From contig NZ_JOJL01000042.1 of assembly GCF_000721705.1 (NCBI RefSeq), positions 186,001 through 250,000 on the forward strand: a stretch of 64,000 nucleotides of DNA, given 5' to 3'. A program made the position numbers and the translations under genes. Each line of letters opens with the position of its first letter. Position 1 is the stretch's first letter. The notes below the pieces were generated by a model. That model made no database searches, was not told the origin of the DNA, and worked only from the letters and a program-made list of their open reading frames with translations. This stretch comes from Actinoplanes subtropicus (GTDB lineage Bacteria; Actinomycetota; Actinomycetes; Mycobacteriales; Micromonosporaceae). Shown one piece after another: positions 1 to 8,409 of this stretch.

Positions 1-1205
1 ACCGCGTACGTCGAGGTGGAGATCGCCGTAGGCGCGGTGACCGCGGTGAACCGGCCCGAGTTGGGCGCCGACTCGAGCGTGACCGAGACCGAACTGCCGA
101 GCGCCGAGAGCCCGGTCACCTTCACGGAGTTGGTGCCCGACTCGTTTCCGACCACCGCGTTCACGATCTTCCGGGTCCCGTCGTAGGCCGCGAATCCGTC
201 CAGCCCGGTCTGGGTGGCCGGCACGGTCTGCACCATGTTCCCGGCCATGTCGCCGTACCACTTGTACGGCCACCACGTCCCGGTCGGCTGGTTGTTGTTC
301 ACGACCAGCCCGTTGACCGTGCCGTACTCGTACCAGAAGGCCCGGTCCGCCGCCTGCACGCCGGCCCGCTCGAACTTGGCGATGTAACTGGTCACCGCGC
401 CGGGGACGTCCACCTCGCCGGTCGTCGCGTACTCGTTGATGACGATCGGCCGGGCGCTGATCCCGAGCGAGCTCTCCAGCGCCCGGTAGGCCGCCACGTG
501 CGCGGCGATCCCGGACGGGCCGGACAGCTCGTGCCAGACCACGATGTCCGGCAGCGCGTTGTTCGCCTTCGCATTCGACAGGAACGAGCTCATCAGGCTC
601 TGGTTCCAGGTGGAGAAGCCGGGCCCGGCGATCGGCGTCACCGTGTCCAGCGACCGGATCCGCTGGTACGTGCGGACCCACCCGTCGTTCCACGAACCGG
701 CCGCCGAGGTGTTCCACGTCCAGTCCGGCTCGTTCCAGATCTCCCAGGCCTGGATGTTGCTCACCCCGGTCGCCGCGAGCCGGGCCTTGACCATGGTGTC
801 CACCTTGGACAGCCAGTCGTTCCAGCTCACCCACTTGTACGGGAAGTCCGGGTAGATGTCCGGCATCCGGATGATCTCCGCGGCGCCGACCCGGTCGGCC
901 TGCGGCGCGACCAGCAGCGAGTCGCCGCCGGGCGGCTGCCCGTTCGGCTTCTGCCCGACGCCGGGAGCCGGCTGGGTGAGCGTGTTCATCTTGATCGGCA
1001 GGAGGGTCGAGTCGGCGGGCCTGCTGTTCTCGGCGAGGGCGTAGAGCCCGCCGGACGCGACGTGGGTGACGGGCCGGATCGCCGTTCCGGCGTTGATGGT
1101 GAGGGTGGTGCCTGCCGCCTGTGCCGGGCTGGGGAGCGCACCGGCGGTGATTAGTGTGAGGACGGTCAGGGTGGCCGCGGACGCGGCTCTTCGCTGATTC
1201 TTCAC
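1..1205 (-). CDS. Secreted clan GH-A-like glycoside hydrolase (3' end outside window)
   Basis: The gene runs off the left edge; about 401 codons are visible. The GTG start at 1205 follows a GAAGGTG ribosome site and opens a Sec-type signal peptide (KNQRR, hydrophobic stretch, PAQAA cleavage region). The body looks like a TIM-barrel retaining glycosidase: WNEPDW carries the likely acid/base Glu159 and VINEY the likely nucleophile Glu258. The last visible part has the small beta-domain sequence typical after such barrels. The family is not certain; GH39-type enzymes are the nearest I can name. It lies 27 bp downstream of the GH127 gene on the same strand, so it probably acts outside the cell on the plant glycan whose fragments the neighbouring ABC system imports. 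The substrate is inferred. Confidence 0.7.
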   Translation of the reverse strand, partial: MKNQRRAASAATLTVLTLITAGALPSPAQAAGTTLTINAGTAIRPVTHVASGGLYALAENSRPADSTLLPIKMNTLTQPAPGVGQKPNGQPPGGDSLLVAPQADRVGAAEIIRMPDIYPDFPYKWVSWNDWLSKVDTMVKARLAATGVSNIQAWEIWNEPDWTWNTSAAGSWNDGWVRTYQRIRSLDTVTPIAGPGFSTWNQSLMSSFLSNAKANNALPDIVVWHELSGPSGIAAHVAAYRALESSLGISARPIVINEYATTGEVDVPGAVTSYIAKFERAGVQAADRAFWYEYGTVNGLVVNNNQPTGTWWPYKWYGDMAGNMVQTVPATQTGLDGFAAYDGTRKIVNAVVGNESGTNSVKVTGLSALGSSVSVTLESAPNSGRFTAVTAPTAISTSTYA

Positions 1206-1232
1206 TGGGCACCTTCGGGGACGGGGATGGAT

Positions 1233-3116
1233 TTACTCCTCCCGTGCGGCGAGCGGGATCCAGACCCGCATGGGCCCGGGGGCCCGGTTCGCCCACAGGA
1301 AGTAGGGGATGGCCGGCACCGTCACCGCGGTGGTGCCGGGCCGGTCGGGAGTGAGCGGCCGATAGAGCGCGTCCGAGGTCTCCGCGCGGAGCCGCAGCGT
1401 GGTCAGGATCGCGACGGGTGCGAGCGAGTGCTCGACCACCGAGAGCGGCGCCGCGGCGTCGAGCTCCAGATCCTCGAAGGGCAGGTCGCCGGGCAGGTCC
1501 GAGTGCTCGAGGCAGTAGACGACCGGTCCCCGGGCGAGGGCCGCGCTGCCCCGGACCGCGTCGACCCGCGGGTGCGCCGCGACGGTGCGCGCGGGCATGG
1601 CGAGCACCAGCGAGACCGTGTCGCCCGCCTTCCAGGTACGGCTGATCCGCAGGTACCCGTCCTCCGCGCCGCCGCGCACGACGCTCCCGTTGACCGTCAG
1701 CCGGGCGTCCTGGCACCAGGCCGGCACCCGCAGCGCCAGCGTCCACTGCTCGTCGGGCGCGCCGGTGACCCGGATGTCGATCCGCTCGTCCCACGGGTAC
1801 GCGGTCCGTACGTCGAGTTTGACGGCACCGGCCGCGTAGGCGCCGGGAGCGTAGAGGTGCAGCTCCAATGAGGACGATGAGCCGGTCGCCACGCAGTTCT
1901 GCACCGAGGCGAAGAACCGCGCCAGATTCGGCGGGCAGCACGCGCACGAGTACCAGGTGAGCCGCTGCGAGGGGGTGTCCTCGTGGGACCCGTCATGACC
2001 CGTACGCAATTGCAGGGGGTTGGAGTAGAAGAACGAGCGCCCGTCCACCGCCGTGCTGCCCGCGATCCCGTTGTACAGCAGGCGTTCCATCTCGTCGGCG
2101 TAGCGGGCCTTGCCGGTCGCCAGCAGCAGTCGCCAGGCGAGCTGGAAGCTGCCGATCGCCGCGCACGTCTCCGCGTAGGCGCGATCCGGCGACAGCTCGT
2201 ACGGGTCGCCGAAGCCCTCGTCCTTGTGCCGCGACCCCTGCCCGCCGGTCAGGTAGGTCTTGCTCGCCAGCGCCGACTCCCACAGCCGCTCGGCCGCCGC
2301 GAGCAGTTCGGCGTCATGCAGCTCGACCGCCACATCGACGGCGCCGGCGAGCAGGTACATCTGCCGGACCGCGTGCCCGGCCGCCTCGTCCGTCTCGAGC
2401 AGCGGCTGGTGGTCCTGCCAGTACCGTGACCCGAACCGGCCCTGGCCGAGCCGCCCGTAACCGCGGAGATCCAGGAACCGCTTCGCGAGATCGAGGTACG
2501 GCCGGTGCCCGGTCAGCCGGTACAGCTCGACGAGCGCCGTCTCCACCTCGGGATGACCGTCGATCACGTCCGTGCCGCCGGGCCCGAACTTGCGGACGAG
2601 CAGATCCGCGAACTTCCGGGCGACCGTGACCAGTTGTGGCGCGTCGGCGGCCCGCGCGGCGGCGACGGCGGCCTGGATCAGGTGCCCGGCGCTGTACATC
2701 TCGTGGCTGAAGCCCAGATCGGTCCACTGCTCGTCGCGGTGGTCGACCTGGTAGTACGAGTTGACGTAGCCGTCCTCGTCCTGTGCCTTCTCGACCAACG
2801 CGGCCGTGTCCACAAAGAACTCCGGCGTCTCCCCCGTCCGCCCGGCCTCCCAGGCGATCGCCTCGAGCGTCTTGTAGACGTCGGTGTCGGCGAACCACAT
2901 GCCGGCGAACGCCGCGTCCGAGTCACCGGTCACCCGGCGCAGGTTGGCGAGGTTGCCGTAGGTGGTCAGCTGGTCGATGCAGTGCGGCAGGGTGGCCGAC
3001 GCGTTGCGCTCCTGCCATCCGCCGAGCAGGCCGGCGGGATCGAGCCGGACGGCCGTGAGCGGAAGCGGGCGCAGCGCGGCGAGCGCCGACGGGGTGGGCG
3101 CGGCGGGGCCGTTCAT
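1233..3116 (-). CDS. GH127 beta-L-arabinofuranosidase (DUF1680 family)
   Basis: 627 residues, full length for the family, no signal peptide, so cytoplasmic. GH127 enzymes remove beta-L-arabinofuranose from hydroxyproline-linked arabino-oligosaccharides using a zinc-bound cysteine nucleophile. The metal/nucleophile set is visible: Glu316-x-Cys318 in AETCAA and Cys393-Cys394 in CACCPPN, matching the Glu, Cys, Cys, Cys set known from HypBA1. The ATG at 3116 follows GAGGAA at good spacing. It sits 9 bp downstream of a MalG-type permease in a solute-binding protein, permease, permease, GH127, secreted GH order, which suggests import of an arabino-oligosaccharide followed by intracellular trimming. 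The exact sugar is inferred. Confidence 0.87.
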   Translation of the reverse strand: MNGPAAPTPSALAALRPLPLTAVRLDPAGLLGGWQERNASATLPHCIDQLTTYGNLANLRRVTGDSDAAFAGMWFADTDVYKTLEAIAWEAGRTGETPEFFVDTAALVEKAQDEDGYVNSYYQVDHRDEQWTDLGFSHEMYSAGHLIQAAVAAARAADAPQLVTVARKFADLLVRKFGPGGTDVIDGHPEVETALVELYRLTGHRPYLDLAKRFLDLRGYGRLGQGRFGSRYWQDHQPLLETDEAAGHAVRQMYLLAGAVDVAVELHDAELLAAAERLWESALASKTYLTGGQGSRHKDEGFGDPYELSPDRAYAETCAAIGSFQLAWRLLLATGKARYADEMERLLYNGIAGSTAVDGRSFFYSNPLQLRTGHDGSHEDTPSQRLTWYSCACCPPNLARFFASVQNCVATGSSSSLELHLYAPGAYAAGAVKLDVRTAYPWDERIDIRVTGAPDEQWTLALRVPAWCQDARLTVNGSVVRGGAEDGYLRISRTWKAGDTVSLVLAMPARTVAAHPRVDAVRGSAALARGPVVYCLEHSDLPGDLPFEDLELDAAAPLSVVEHSLAPVAILTTLRLRAETSDALYRPLTPDRPGTTAVTVPAIPYFLWANRAPGPMRVWIPLAAREE

Positions 3117-3125
3117 GATGGTTCC

Positions 3126-3935
3126 TCAATCTTTCACGGCGCCGGCGGTGACGCCGGCGGCCACGTAGCGCTGCGCCAGGATGAGCAGCAGCGTTGCGGG
3201 GATGGAGGCGATCACGGCGGTGGCCATGATGGCGTTCCATTGCTGGTTGTTGTTGCCGATGTAGTGGTAGATGCCGAGGGTGATGGGCTGCTGGGTGCCG
3301 CCGCCGTCGAGCGTGGTGGCGAAGACGAAGTCGGACCACGCCCACAGGAACGCGAACAGCGAGACGGTGACGACGGCGTTGCGGCTGACCGGCAGAACGA
3401 CCGACCAGAAGGTGCGGAACCGCCCGGCGCCGTCGATCTCCGCGGCGTTGAGCAGCTCGCCGGGCAGCCCGGACATGAAGGCCGTGAAGATCAGCACGCC
3501 GAACGGCACGGCGATGGTCGAGTCGGCCAGCACCAGGCCGGCGGCGCTGTTGAGGACGCCGAGCTTCAGGTAGATGGCGTAGAAGCCCATCGCCATGATG
3601 ATCCCGGGAATCATCTGCGCCATCAGGAGGACGAAGCTCAGCACGCCGCCGCCGCGGGGCCGCAGTTTGGCGAGGGAGTAGCCGGCCGGCGCCGAGATGA
3701 TCAGCGTCAGCGCGACCGTGCCGAGGCCGACGAGGAAGCTCGTACCCAGATAGGGGATTTGCTGGTGCAGAACGGCGGAGTAACCCTCCAGCGTGCCGTG
3801 CACCGGGAACAGATACGGCGGATCGTGCCGCATGTCCGTGTCCCTGGTGAAGGACACGTTGATCATCCAGTAGACCGGGAAGAGCATGATCGCCGTCAGC
3901 ACCAGGGCGACGCCGGTTTTGACGCGACTTTTCAT
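3126..3935 (-). CDS. Sugar ABC transporter permease, MalG type
   Basis: 269 residues with six predicted membrane helices and the EAA loop (AAEIDGAGRFRTFW), the part of binding-protein-dependent sugar permeases that docks on the ATPase. ATG at 3935 overlaps the TGA of the MalF-type permease (ATGA, 3932-3935), so the two are translationally coupled. No ATPase gene is present in the locus. In actinobacteria such systems usually borrow a shared MsiK-type ATPase encoded elsewhere. The frame is intact, but its partner permease is damaged, so the transporter may not assemble. Confidence 0.9.
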   Translation of the reverse strand: MKSRVKTGVALVLTAIMLFPVYWMINVSFTRDTDMRHDPPYLFPVHGTLEGYSAVLHQQIPYLGTSFLVGLGTVALTLIISAPAGYSLAKLRPRGGGVLSFVLLMAQMIPGIIMAMGFYAIYLKLGVLNSAAGLVLADSTIAVPFGVLIFTAFMSGLPGELLNAAEIDGAGRFRTFWSVVLPVSRNAVVTVSLFAFLWAWSDFVFATTLDGGGTQQPITLGIYHYIGNNNQQWNAIMATAVIASIPATLLLILAQRYVAAGVTAGAVKD

Positions 3936-4679
3936 GAGATGGCCTTCCGCTGCGTCCGGATGTAGAGCAGCCCGAAGATCAACGCCATGACGATCAGCAG
4001 GTTCCCGACCGCCGCGCCCGGCCCGAACTGGGGCAGCAGATTCCCGAAGCTCAGCCGGTACGACCAGGTGGCGAAGGTGGTCGACGAGTCGGTCGGGCCG
4101 CCCTTCGTCATGATCCAGATCAGATCGAAGACCTTGAGGGTGTAGACCAGCCCGAGCAGCAGGGTGATGGCGGAGACCGGCCGTAGGAGCGGGAAGGTGA
4201 CCCGCCAGAAGCGTTGCCATCCGCCCGGAGTCGCTGTTCATCATCCAGGACCAGGTCGAGGCCGAGACGATCAACGGCAGCAGCCACGGTACGAGGAACA
4301 ACGCCCGCAGGACCGCCGAGAGCCGGAAGTTCTGGGCGAAGAACACCGCCAGCGCCATCCCGATGCTGAACTGGAAGAGCAGCGAGACCCCGGTGAACAC
4401 GACCGTATGGGTGAGTGCCGGCCAGAACGTCGGGTTGTCGACCACGGCCTGGTAGTTGTCCAGCCCGCTGAACGGCGCCCCGCCCTGGACGAACGACCGC
4501 ACCGTGTACTTGTGCAGACTGAGGTCGAGGTTGCGGTAGAGCGGCCAGGCGTAGAAGGCGACCAGGTAGACCACGACCGGAAACAGGAACCCCCAGGCTG
4601 CCCACTGGCCACTCCGTCGGCGGGGTGCCCGCGCCGGGGCGGCGTTCGCCACCTCGGCGCGGGCCAGCACGTCGGTCAC
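3932..4679 (-). pseudogene. Sugar ABC transporter permease, MalF type, with internal deletion and frameshift
   Basis: GTG at 4679 overlaps the TGA of the binding protein (GTGA). The N-terminal half reads normally through WSWMMNSDSG. The reading frame then fails near 4215-4230, and the C-terminal part (GWQRFWRVTFPLL through TQRKAIS) continues in another frame. The joined pieces jump from the middle of the protein to just after the EAA-loop DGAG. The gene spans 748 nt, not a multiple of three, against about 900 nt for the family, so roughly 150-250 nt are missing, including a membrane segment and most of the EAA loop. Flanking genes are intact and coupled, so the loss looks recent, or it is an assembly collapse. 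Confidence 0.85.
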
Positions 4680-5938
4680 TTGGTCGCCGCGGCGGCGGCG
4701 GTCTGGGCGGCCTTGAGCGCGTCCTGCGGGGACTTGGATCCGGAGAGCGCGGCCTGGAAGGCGGTCCACATCTGCTCGGAGATCTTCGGGTACTTGGTGC
4801 CCAGGTTGTCGCTGGTGCGGCCCTTCGCGGCGCCGACCGCCTCGACCCACACCTTCAGCTCCGGGTTGGCGGCGACCTGCTTCTCCTGGACCGCCTTGGT
4901 GGCGGCCACATAGGACAGCGTGGTGTCGGTGGTCAGCGCGTTGTCCGCGCTGCTCAGGCAGCCCATGATCTTCTCGGTGGTGGCGTACCGGGCCTTGTCG
5001 TTCTGCACCGGGGCGGTCACGAACTCGCCGCCGGTGGGAGCCGGTGCGGTGCCGCCGGCCTGCGACGGGATCGGGATGATCCCGTACTCGAAACCGGTCT
5101 TCTTCGCATTGGCCAGCTGCCAGGTGCCGTTCTCGCTGAACGCGAAGTCGCCGGTCGCGAACTCCTGCCAGCTGGTGGTCTGCGTGTTGTTGAGCACCGA
5201 GTTGGGCGCGTAGCCCTTCTTCAGCCAGTCGGTCCACAGCTGCAGCGAGGCGACGCCCTGCGCCGAGTCGAGCTGGGTCAGGTTCGCGCCCGAGCCCCAG
5301 AACCAAGGCAGGAACTGGAACGAGCCCTCCTCGGTGCCGATCGCCGAGAACGTGATGCCCTTCTTGCCGGCCGCCTTCACCTTCTGCAGCGCGGCGGTCA
5401 GTGACGCCCAGTCCTTGACCGTGGCCGGATCGACCTTCGCGCCGTCGAGCACCTTCTTGTTGTAGTACAGCGCGAGCGTGTTGGCGCCGATCGGAATGCC
5501 GTACGTCTTACCGTCGAGCTGCCCGGCTGCGAGCAGGTTGGGCTCGACCGCCGAGGTGTCGATCTTGGTGTCGTCGGTGGTGGTGAGCACGCCGGCCTCG
5601 GCGAGCGTGGAGACGACCGGGTTGTCGACGATCAGCACGTCAGGGGAGTTGCCCTGCTGCGCGGCGAGCAGCGCCTTGTTGGTCAGGTCGGTGGTGTCGA
5701 AGCCGGTGCGCTTGACCGTGACCCCGGCGTCGGTGCCGCACTTCTGCAGCAGCTTCACCCAGTCCGAGCTGTCGTCGAACTGCGGGTACGGGTCCCAGAT
5801 GGTGTAGGTGCCTTGACTGGAACCGCCGGCCTTCGACGACGAGGAGGAGTCGTTGTTCGAACAGGCGGTCACGCCGACGGCGAGCGAGAGGGCGGCGACG
5901 GCGCCCAGGCCGCGCCACATCCGGCCGGAGAGGGTCAT
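4676..5938 (-). CDS. Sugar-binding lipoprotein of ABC transporter (family 1 SBP)
   Basis: 420 residues. A lipoprotein signal peptide ends in a VTACS lipobox, followed by a Ser/Gly tether, so the protein is anchored on the outer face of the membrane. The body is a typical carbohydrate solute-binding protein (TYGIPIGANTLALYYNK, WQEFATGDFAFSENGTW). The ATG at 5938 has an AAGGGG ribosome site. It is the first gene of the operon, divergent from the LacI repressor, and its leader contains the LacI-type operator at 5978-5991, so induction by the imported sugar is likely. The sugar is probably an arabinose-containing oligosaccharide given the GH127 gene (inference). Confidence 0.9.
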   Translation of the reverse strand: MTLSGRMWRGLGAVAALSLAVGVTACSNNDSSSSSKAGGSSQGTYTIWDPYPQFDDSSDWVKLLQKCGTDAGVTVKRTGFDTTDLTNKALLAAQQGNSPDVLIVDNPVVSTLAEAGVLTTTDDTKIDTSAVEPNLLAAGQLDGKTYGIPIGANTLALYYNKKVLDGAKVDPATVKDWASLTAALQKVKAAGKKGITFSAIGTEEGSFQFLPWFWGSGANLTQLDSAQGVASLQLWTDWLKKGYAPNSVLNNTQTTSWQEFATGDFAFSENGTWQLANAKKTGFEYGIIPIPSQAGGTAPAPTGGEFVTAPVQNDKARYATTEKIMGCLSSADNALTTDTTLSYVAATKAVQEKQVAANPELKVWVEAVGAAKGRTSDNLGTKYPKISEQMWTAFQAALSGSKSPQDALKAAQTAAAAATK

Positions 5939-5977
5939 ATTCGGTACCCCTTGGTTTCCGAGGACGAAGAAACGGAA

Positions 5978-5991
5978 GGAAAACGATTGCC
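5978..5991. promoter_or_regulatory. LacI-family operator between sbp and lacI
   Basis: GGAAAACGATTGCC fits the general LacI-family core GNAANCGNTTNC at every fixed position. It lies 40 bp upstream of the binding-protein start and between two divergent genes, the expected place for repression by the adjacent LacI protein. Confidence 0.75.
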
Positions 5992-6052
5992 TAGACGCTA
6001 GGGAGACGCTTGCGCCCATGTCAAGGGGGGAGTTACGGTCTGATGGCCAAGT

Positions 6053-7093
6053 TTGGGAAACGGGGAGGAAACGCTGGGAACCATCGACCGCGCCGCGACC
6101 ATCAGTGAGGTGGCGGCCCTTGCCGGAGTTTCCCCGGGGACGGCCTCGAAGGCTCTGAACGGGCGGGGAGCGCTGCGCCCGGAGACCCGGCAGCGCGTGC
6201 AGGAGGCGGCCGAGCAGCTGGGTTTCGTGGCCAACGCGGCCGCGCGCAGCCTGCAGGCCGGCCGCACGTACACGGTAGGCATGATCACTACCGACAGTAT
6301 CGGCCGGTTCAGCATCCCGCTGCTGATCGGCGCGGAGGACGCCCTCGGCGCCGGCCAGGTCTCGGTGTTCCTCTGCGACGCCCGCGACGACCCGATCCGC
6401 GAGCAGTACTACCTGCGTACGCTGCTGGGCCGCCAGGTCGACGGCATCATCGTGACCGGCCGCCGCACCCAGGCGCGCCATCCGATCGGGCCGTCGCTGC
6501 CCGTCCCGGTCGTCTACGCGTTCATCAGCTCGACCGATCCGGCGGACTGCTCGGTGGTGCCGGACGAGGCCGACGGCGCCCGCCGGGCGATCGACCACCT
6601 GCTCGCGATCGGCCGCCGCCGGATAGCCCACGTGACCGGTCCCGAGCACCACCACTCGGCCACGGTCCGGGCCTCGGCCACCATGCAAACGCTTGCTTCG
6701 GCAGGCCTGGAGCCGGTCGCCCCGATCCTGTTCGGCGAGTGGAGCGAGGCGTGGGGCCGCCAGGCCGCCGGCATCCTGCTCTCCACCGAGGCACCGGTCG
6801 ACGCCGTCTTCTGCGGCAGCGACCAGATCGCCCGCGGCCTGGCCGAGGCGCTGCAGGAGGCCGGCCGCCGCGTCCCGGCCGACATCGCCCTGATCGGTTT
6901 CGACAACTGGGACGTCATGGTCGACGGCTGCCGCCCCGCCCTGACCAGCATCGACATGGACCTCGAGGGCATCGGCCGAACCGCCGCCGAGTTGCTGCTC
7001 GCCGCCATCAACGGGGAACCGGCCCACGGACGCCACGCGCTACCGGGTCGCCTGGTGCCGAGGGCGTCGACCGCGGTGTATCCGGTCCTTTAG
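6053..7093 (+). CDS. LacI-family transcriptional repressor
   Basis: 346 residues. The N-terminal LacI helix-turn-helix (TISEVAALAGVSPGTASKAL, hinge FVANAAARSLQ) is followed by a periplasmic-binding-protein-like sugar-sensing domain (VDGIIVTG, IGFDNWDVM). It is divergent from the sugar ABC operon and presumably represses it. The start is unsure: TTG 6053 gives the longest frame but has no good ribosome site, while GGGGAGGAA at 6062-6070 would better serve a start near 6074 (CTG). A second LacI-type operator lies inside this gene at 6684-6697. Confidence 0.9.
   Translation: MGNGEETLGTIDRAATISEVAALAGVSPGTASKALNGRGALRPETRQRVQEAAEQLGFVANAAARSLQAGRTYTVGMITTDSIGRFSIPLLIGAEDALGAGQVSVFLCDARDDPIREQYYLRTLLGRQVDGIIVTGRRTQARHPIGPSLPVPVVYAFISSTDPADCSVVPDEADGARRAIDHLLAIGRRRIAHVTGPEHHHSATVRASATMQTLASAGLEPVAPILFGEWSEAWGRQAAGILLSTEAPVDAVFCGSDQIARGLAEALQEAGRRVPADIALIGFDNWDVMVDGCRPALTSIDMDLEGIGRTAAELLLAAINGEPAHGRHALPGRLVPRASTAVYPVL
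6684..6697. promoter_or_regulatory. LacI-type operator inside the repressor gene
   Basis: TGCAAACGCTTGCT matches the LacI-family consensus TGNAANCGNTTNCA at all but the last base. It is about 700 bp from the intergenic operator, in the coding region of the repressor. Two spaced sites would allow looping or a transcription roadblock. A chance match cannot be excluded. Confidence 0.5.
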
Positions 7094-7257
7094 GAGGTCT
7101 TGGGCCGGGCCCGCCCGGGGGCCGGGGTCGGGGCTGTCGCATGCAGCCGGCGGCCCCGGCACGCCGGGGGCTCATCCGGAGCTCGTACGGTAAAGGCGCG
7201 GAACGGAAACGCTCAGGTCTTGGACCGGAATCCGCTAGAACACCCGGATGGCGACCT

Positions 7258-7422
7258 CGTGCGGGTCACGTCGTTCACCTTGCGACCGATTCTGAGCAGT
7301 TCGTCGAGCTCGGCGCCGCGTTCCGCGGCCGCGCCGACCGCCTTGATGATGAAGAAGTTGCCGGCCACGCCCCGGCGGCCGACCGTGTAGAGCGAGTCCT
7401 GCACCGCGACGTCGTCGTTGAC
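7258..7422 (-). pseudogene. Relic of dihydroxyacetone kinase subunit DhaK
   Basis: About 55 codons on the minus strand read NDDVAVQDSLYTVGRRGVAG followed by GAAAERGAELDELLRIGRKV. This resembles the central part of actinobacterial DhaK (DDVAVEDS, YTAGRRGVAG, AGAAAE). Both ends of the gene are missing and no other dha gene is nearby, so this is a leftover fragment. The identification rests on remembered family sequence, not on a search. Confidence 0.65.
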
Positions 7423-7462
7423 GGTCGCTTCCGTGCTCACTGTGATCGTCGCGGCGGCGCTG

Positions 7463-8390
7463 GCCCGGCAGATCGGGGAGCGGGCGAACGCGTTCACCGT
7501 CGTGGTCGACGGGGTGGATCAGGCGGCGCGGCCCGATCGGCTGATCGCCGAGGTGCTGCTGCCGATGATCCGGGAGAACGTCGGCCGGAACTGGCGCTTC
7601 TGATCGGCCTGAACCATCCGCAGGCGGTCGCCGGCGGTACCGAGCTGGCCCGCCAGGCCCGGATCGTGCGGCTGGTCGACGCCCCGGACGACGCGCGGGG
7701 GCTGCTCGACGACCTGCTCACGGAGGATCCGCGGTTCGCCGACGCGGACACTTTCGCGCTGCGGTGGGACTTGGTGACCGCCTTCGACCCCGGATCGTTC
7801 CTGCACGCGACGCTGTTCGCGGCGCAGATCCTGAACCGCTGGGCGCCGGCCGAGGCGACCGCGGCGTCGCTCCACGCGCGGTGGCAACGGAAACCGCCGA
7901 TCGTCCCGAGCGACCTCGACACGGCGATCGAGTTGGCGGTGCCGCGCGGCGTGGCGCGGCGGGTGCTGGTGGCGCTGGCCCACACCGGCGGCGACGGGGC
8001 GCCGATCGAGGTGATCGCGGCGCTCGATCCCGTTGCGACGCACGAGGCGTTGCGCGGTTGCCGCCTGCTGGTCTGGCGCGATCACTCGGCGGACGGAGTA
8101 GTGGTCTTCCGGCTGCGGCACGCGGTGATGGCGTCGGCGCTGGCGGGGGAGGCGCTGTCCCTGGTCTACGCGCGGCTGCACGAGCTGGTGCCGAGTTGGC
8201 ACTCCGTCCACACCCCGATCAGACGATCAGGATCTTCGACCTGCGTACGACGCGTGTCCTGGACGTGATCGAGCTCGGTGTCGAGCCGCGCGCCCTCAGC
8301 GGTGCCGGCGCCGTCCTGCTGGCGATCGCCGGCGATCGCGTCCACCGCATCGACATCTCCGCCCTGGCCGCCCCGGCCGATCGACAATGA
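7463..8390 (+). pseudogene. Relic of a STAND-type NTPase / WD40 protein
   Basis: The plus strand carries VVVDGVDQAARPDRL, which looks like a Walker-B strand of a NACHT/STAND ATPase. The frame breaks near 7580-7600 and continues in another frame as a helical segment (LLIGLNHPQAV through LHELVPSW). Near 8210-8219 the frame changes again to IRIFDLRTTRVLDVIEL and VHRIDI, resembling the last blade of a WD40 propeller, ending with TGA at 8388-8390. No N-terminus, P-loop or remaining blades are present. I read this as a deleted and frameshifted remnant of a large ATPase-WD40 protein. The family assignment is by resemblance only. Confidence 0.55.
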
Positions 8391-8409
8391 CCGGCCGGGG
8401 CCGCCGGGG

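Noticed and set aside
3126..5306. 726-codon frame spanning binding protein and both permeases as one fused gene
   Set aside because: Only its middle and C-terminal parts are real permease sequence; the N-terminal part is out of frame with the binding protein, and the middle contains the malF frame break.
7094..7200. Terminator after the lacI gene
   Set aside because: GC-rich partial complementarity exists (GGGCCGGGCCCGCCCGG region), but no single clear stem stands out from background GC content.
7418..7603. Small independent gene starting at 7418
   Set aside because: Its recognisable part (VVVDGVDQA) belongs to the STAND-like relic and continues in another frame.
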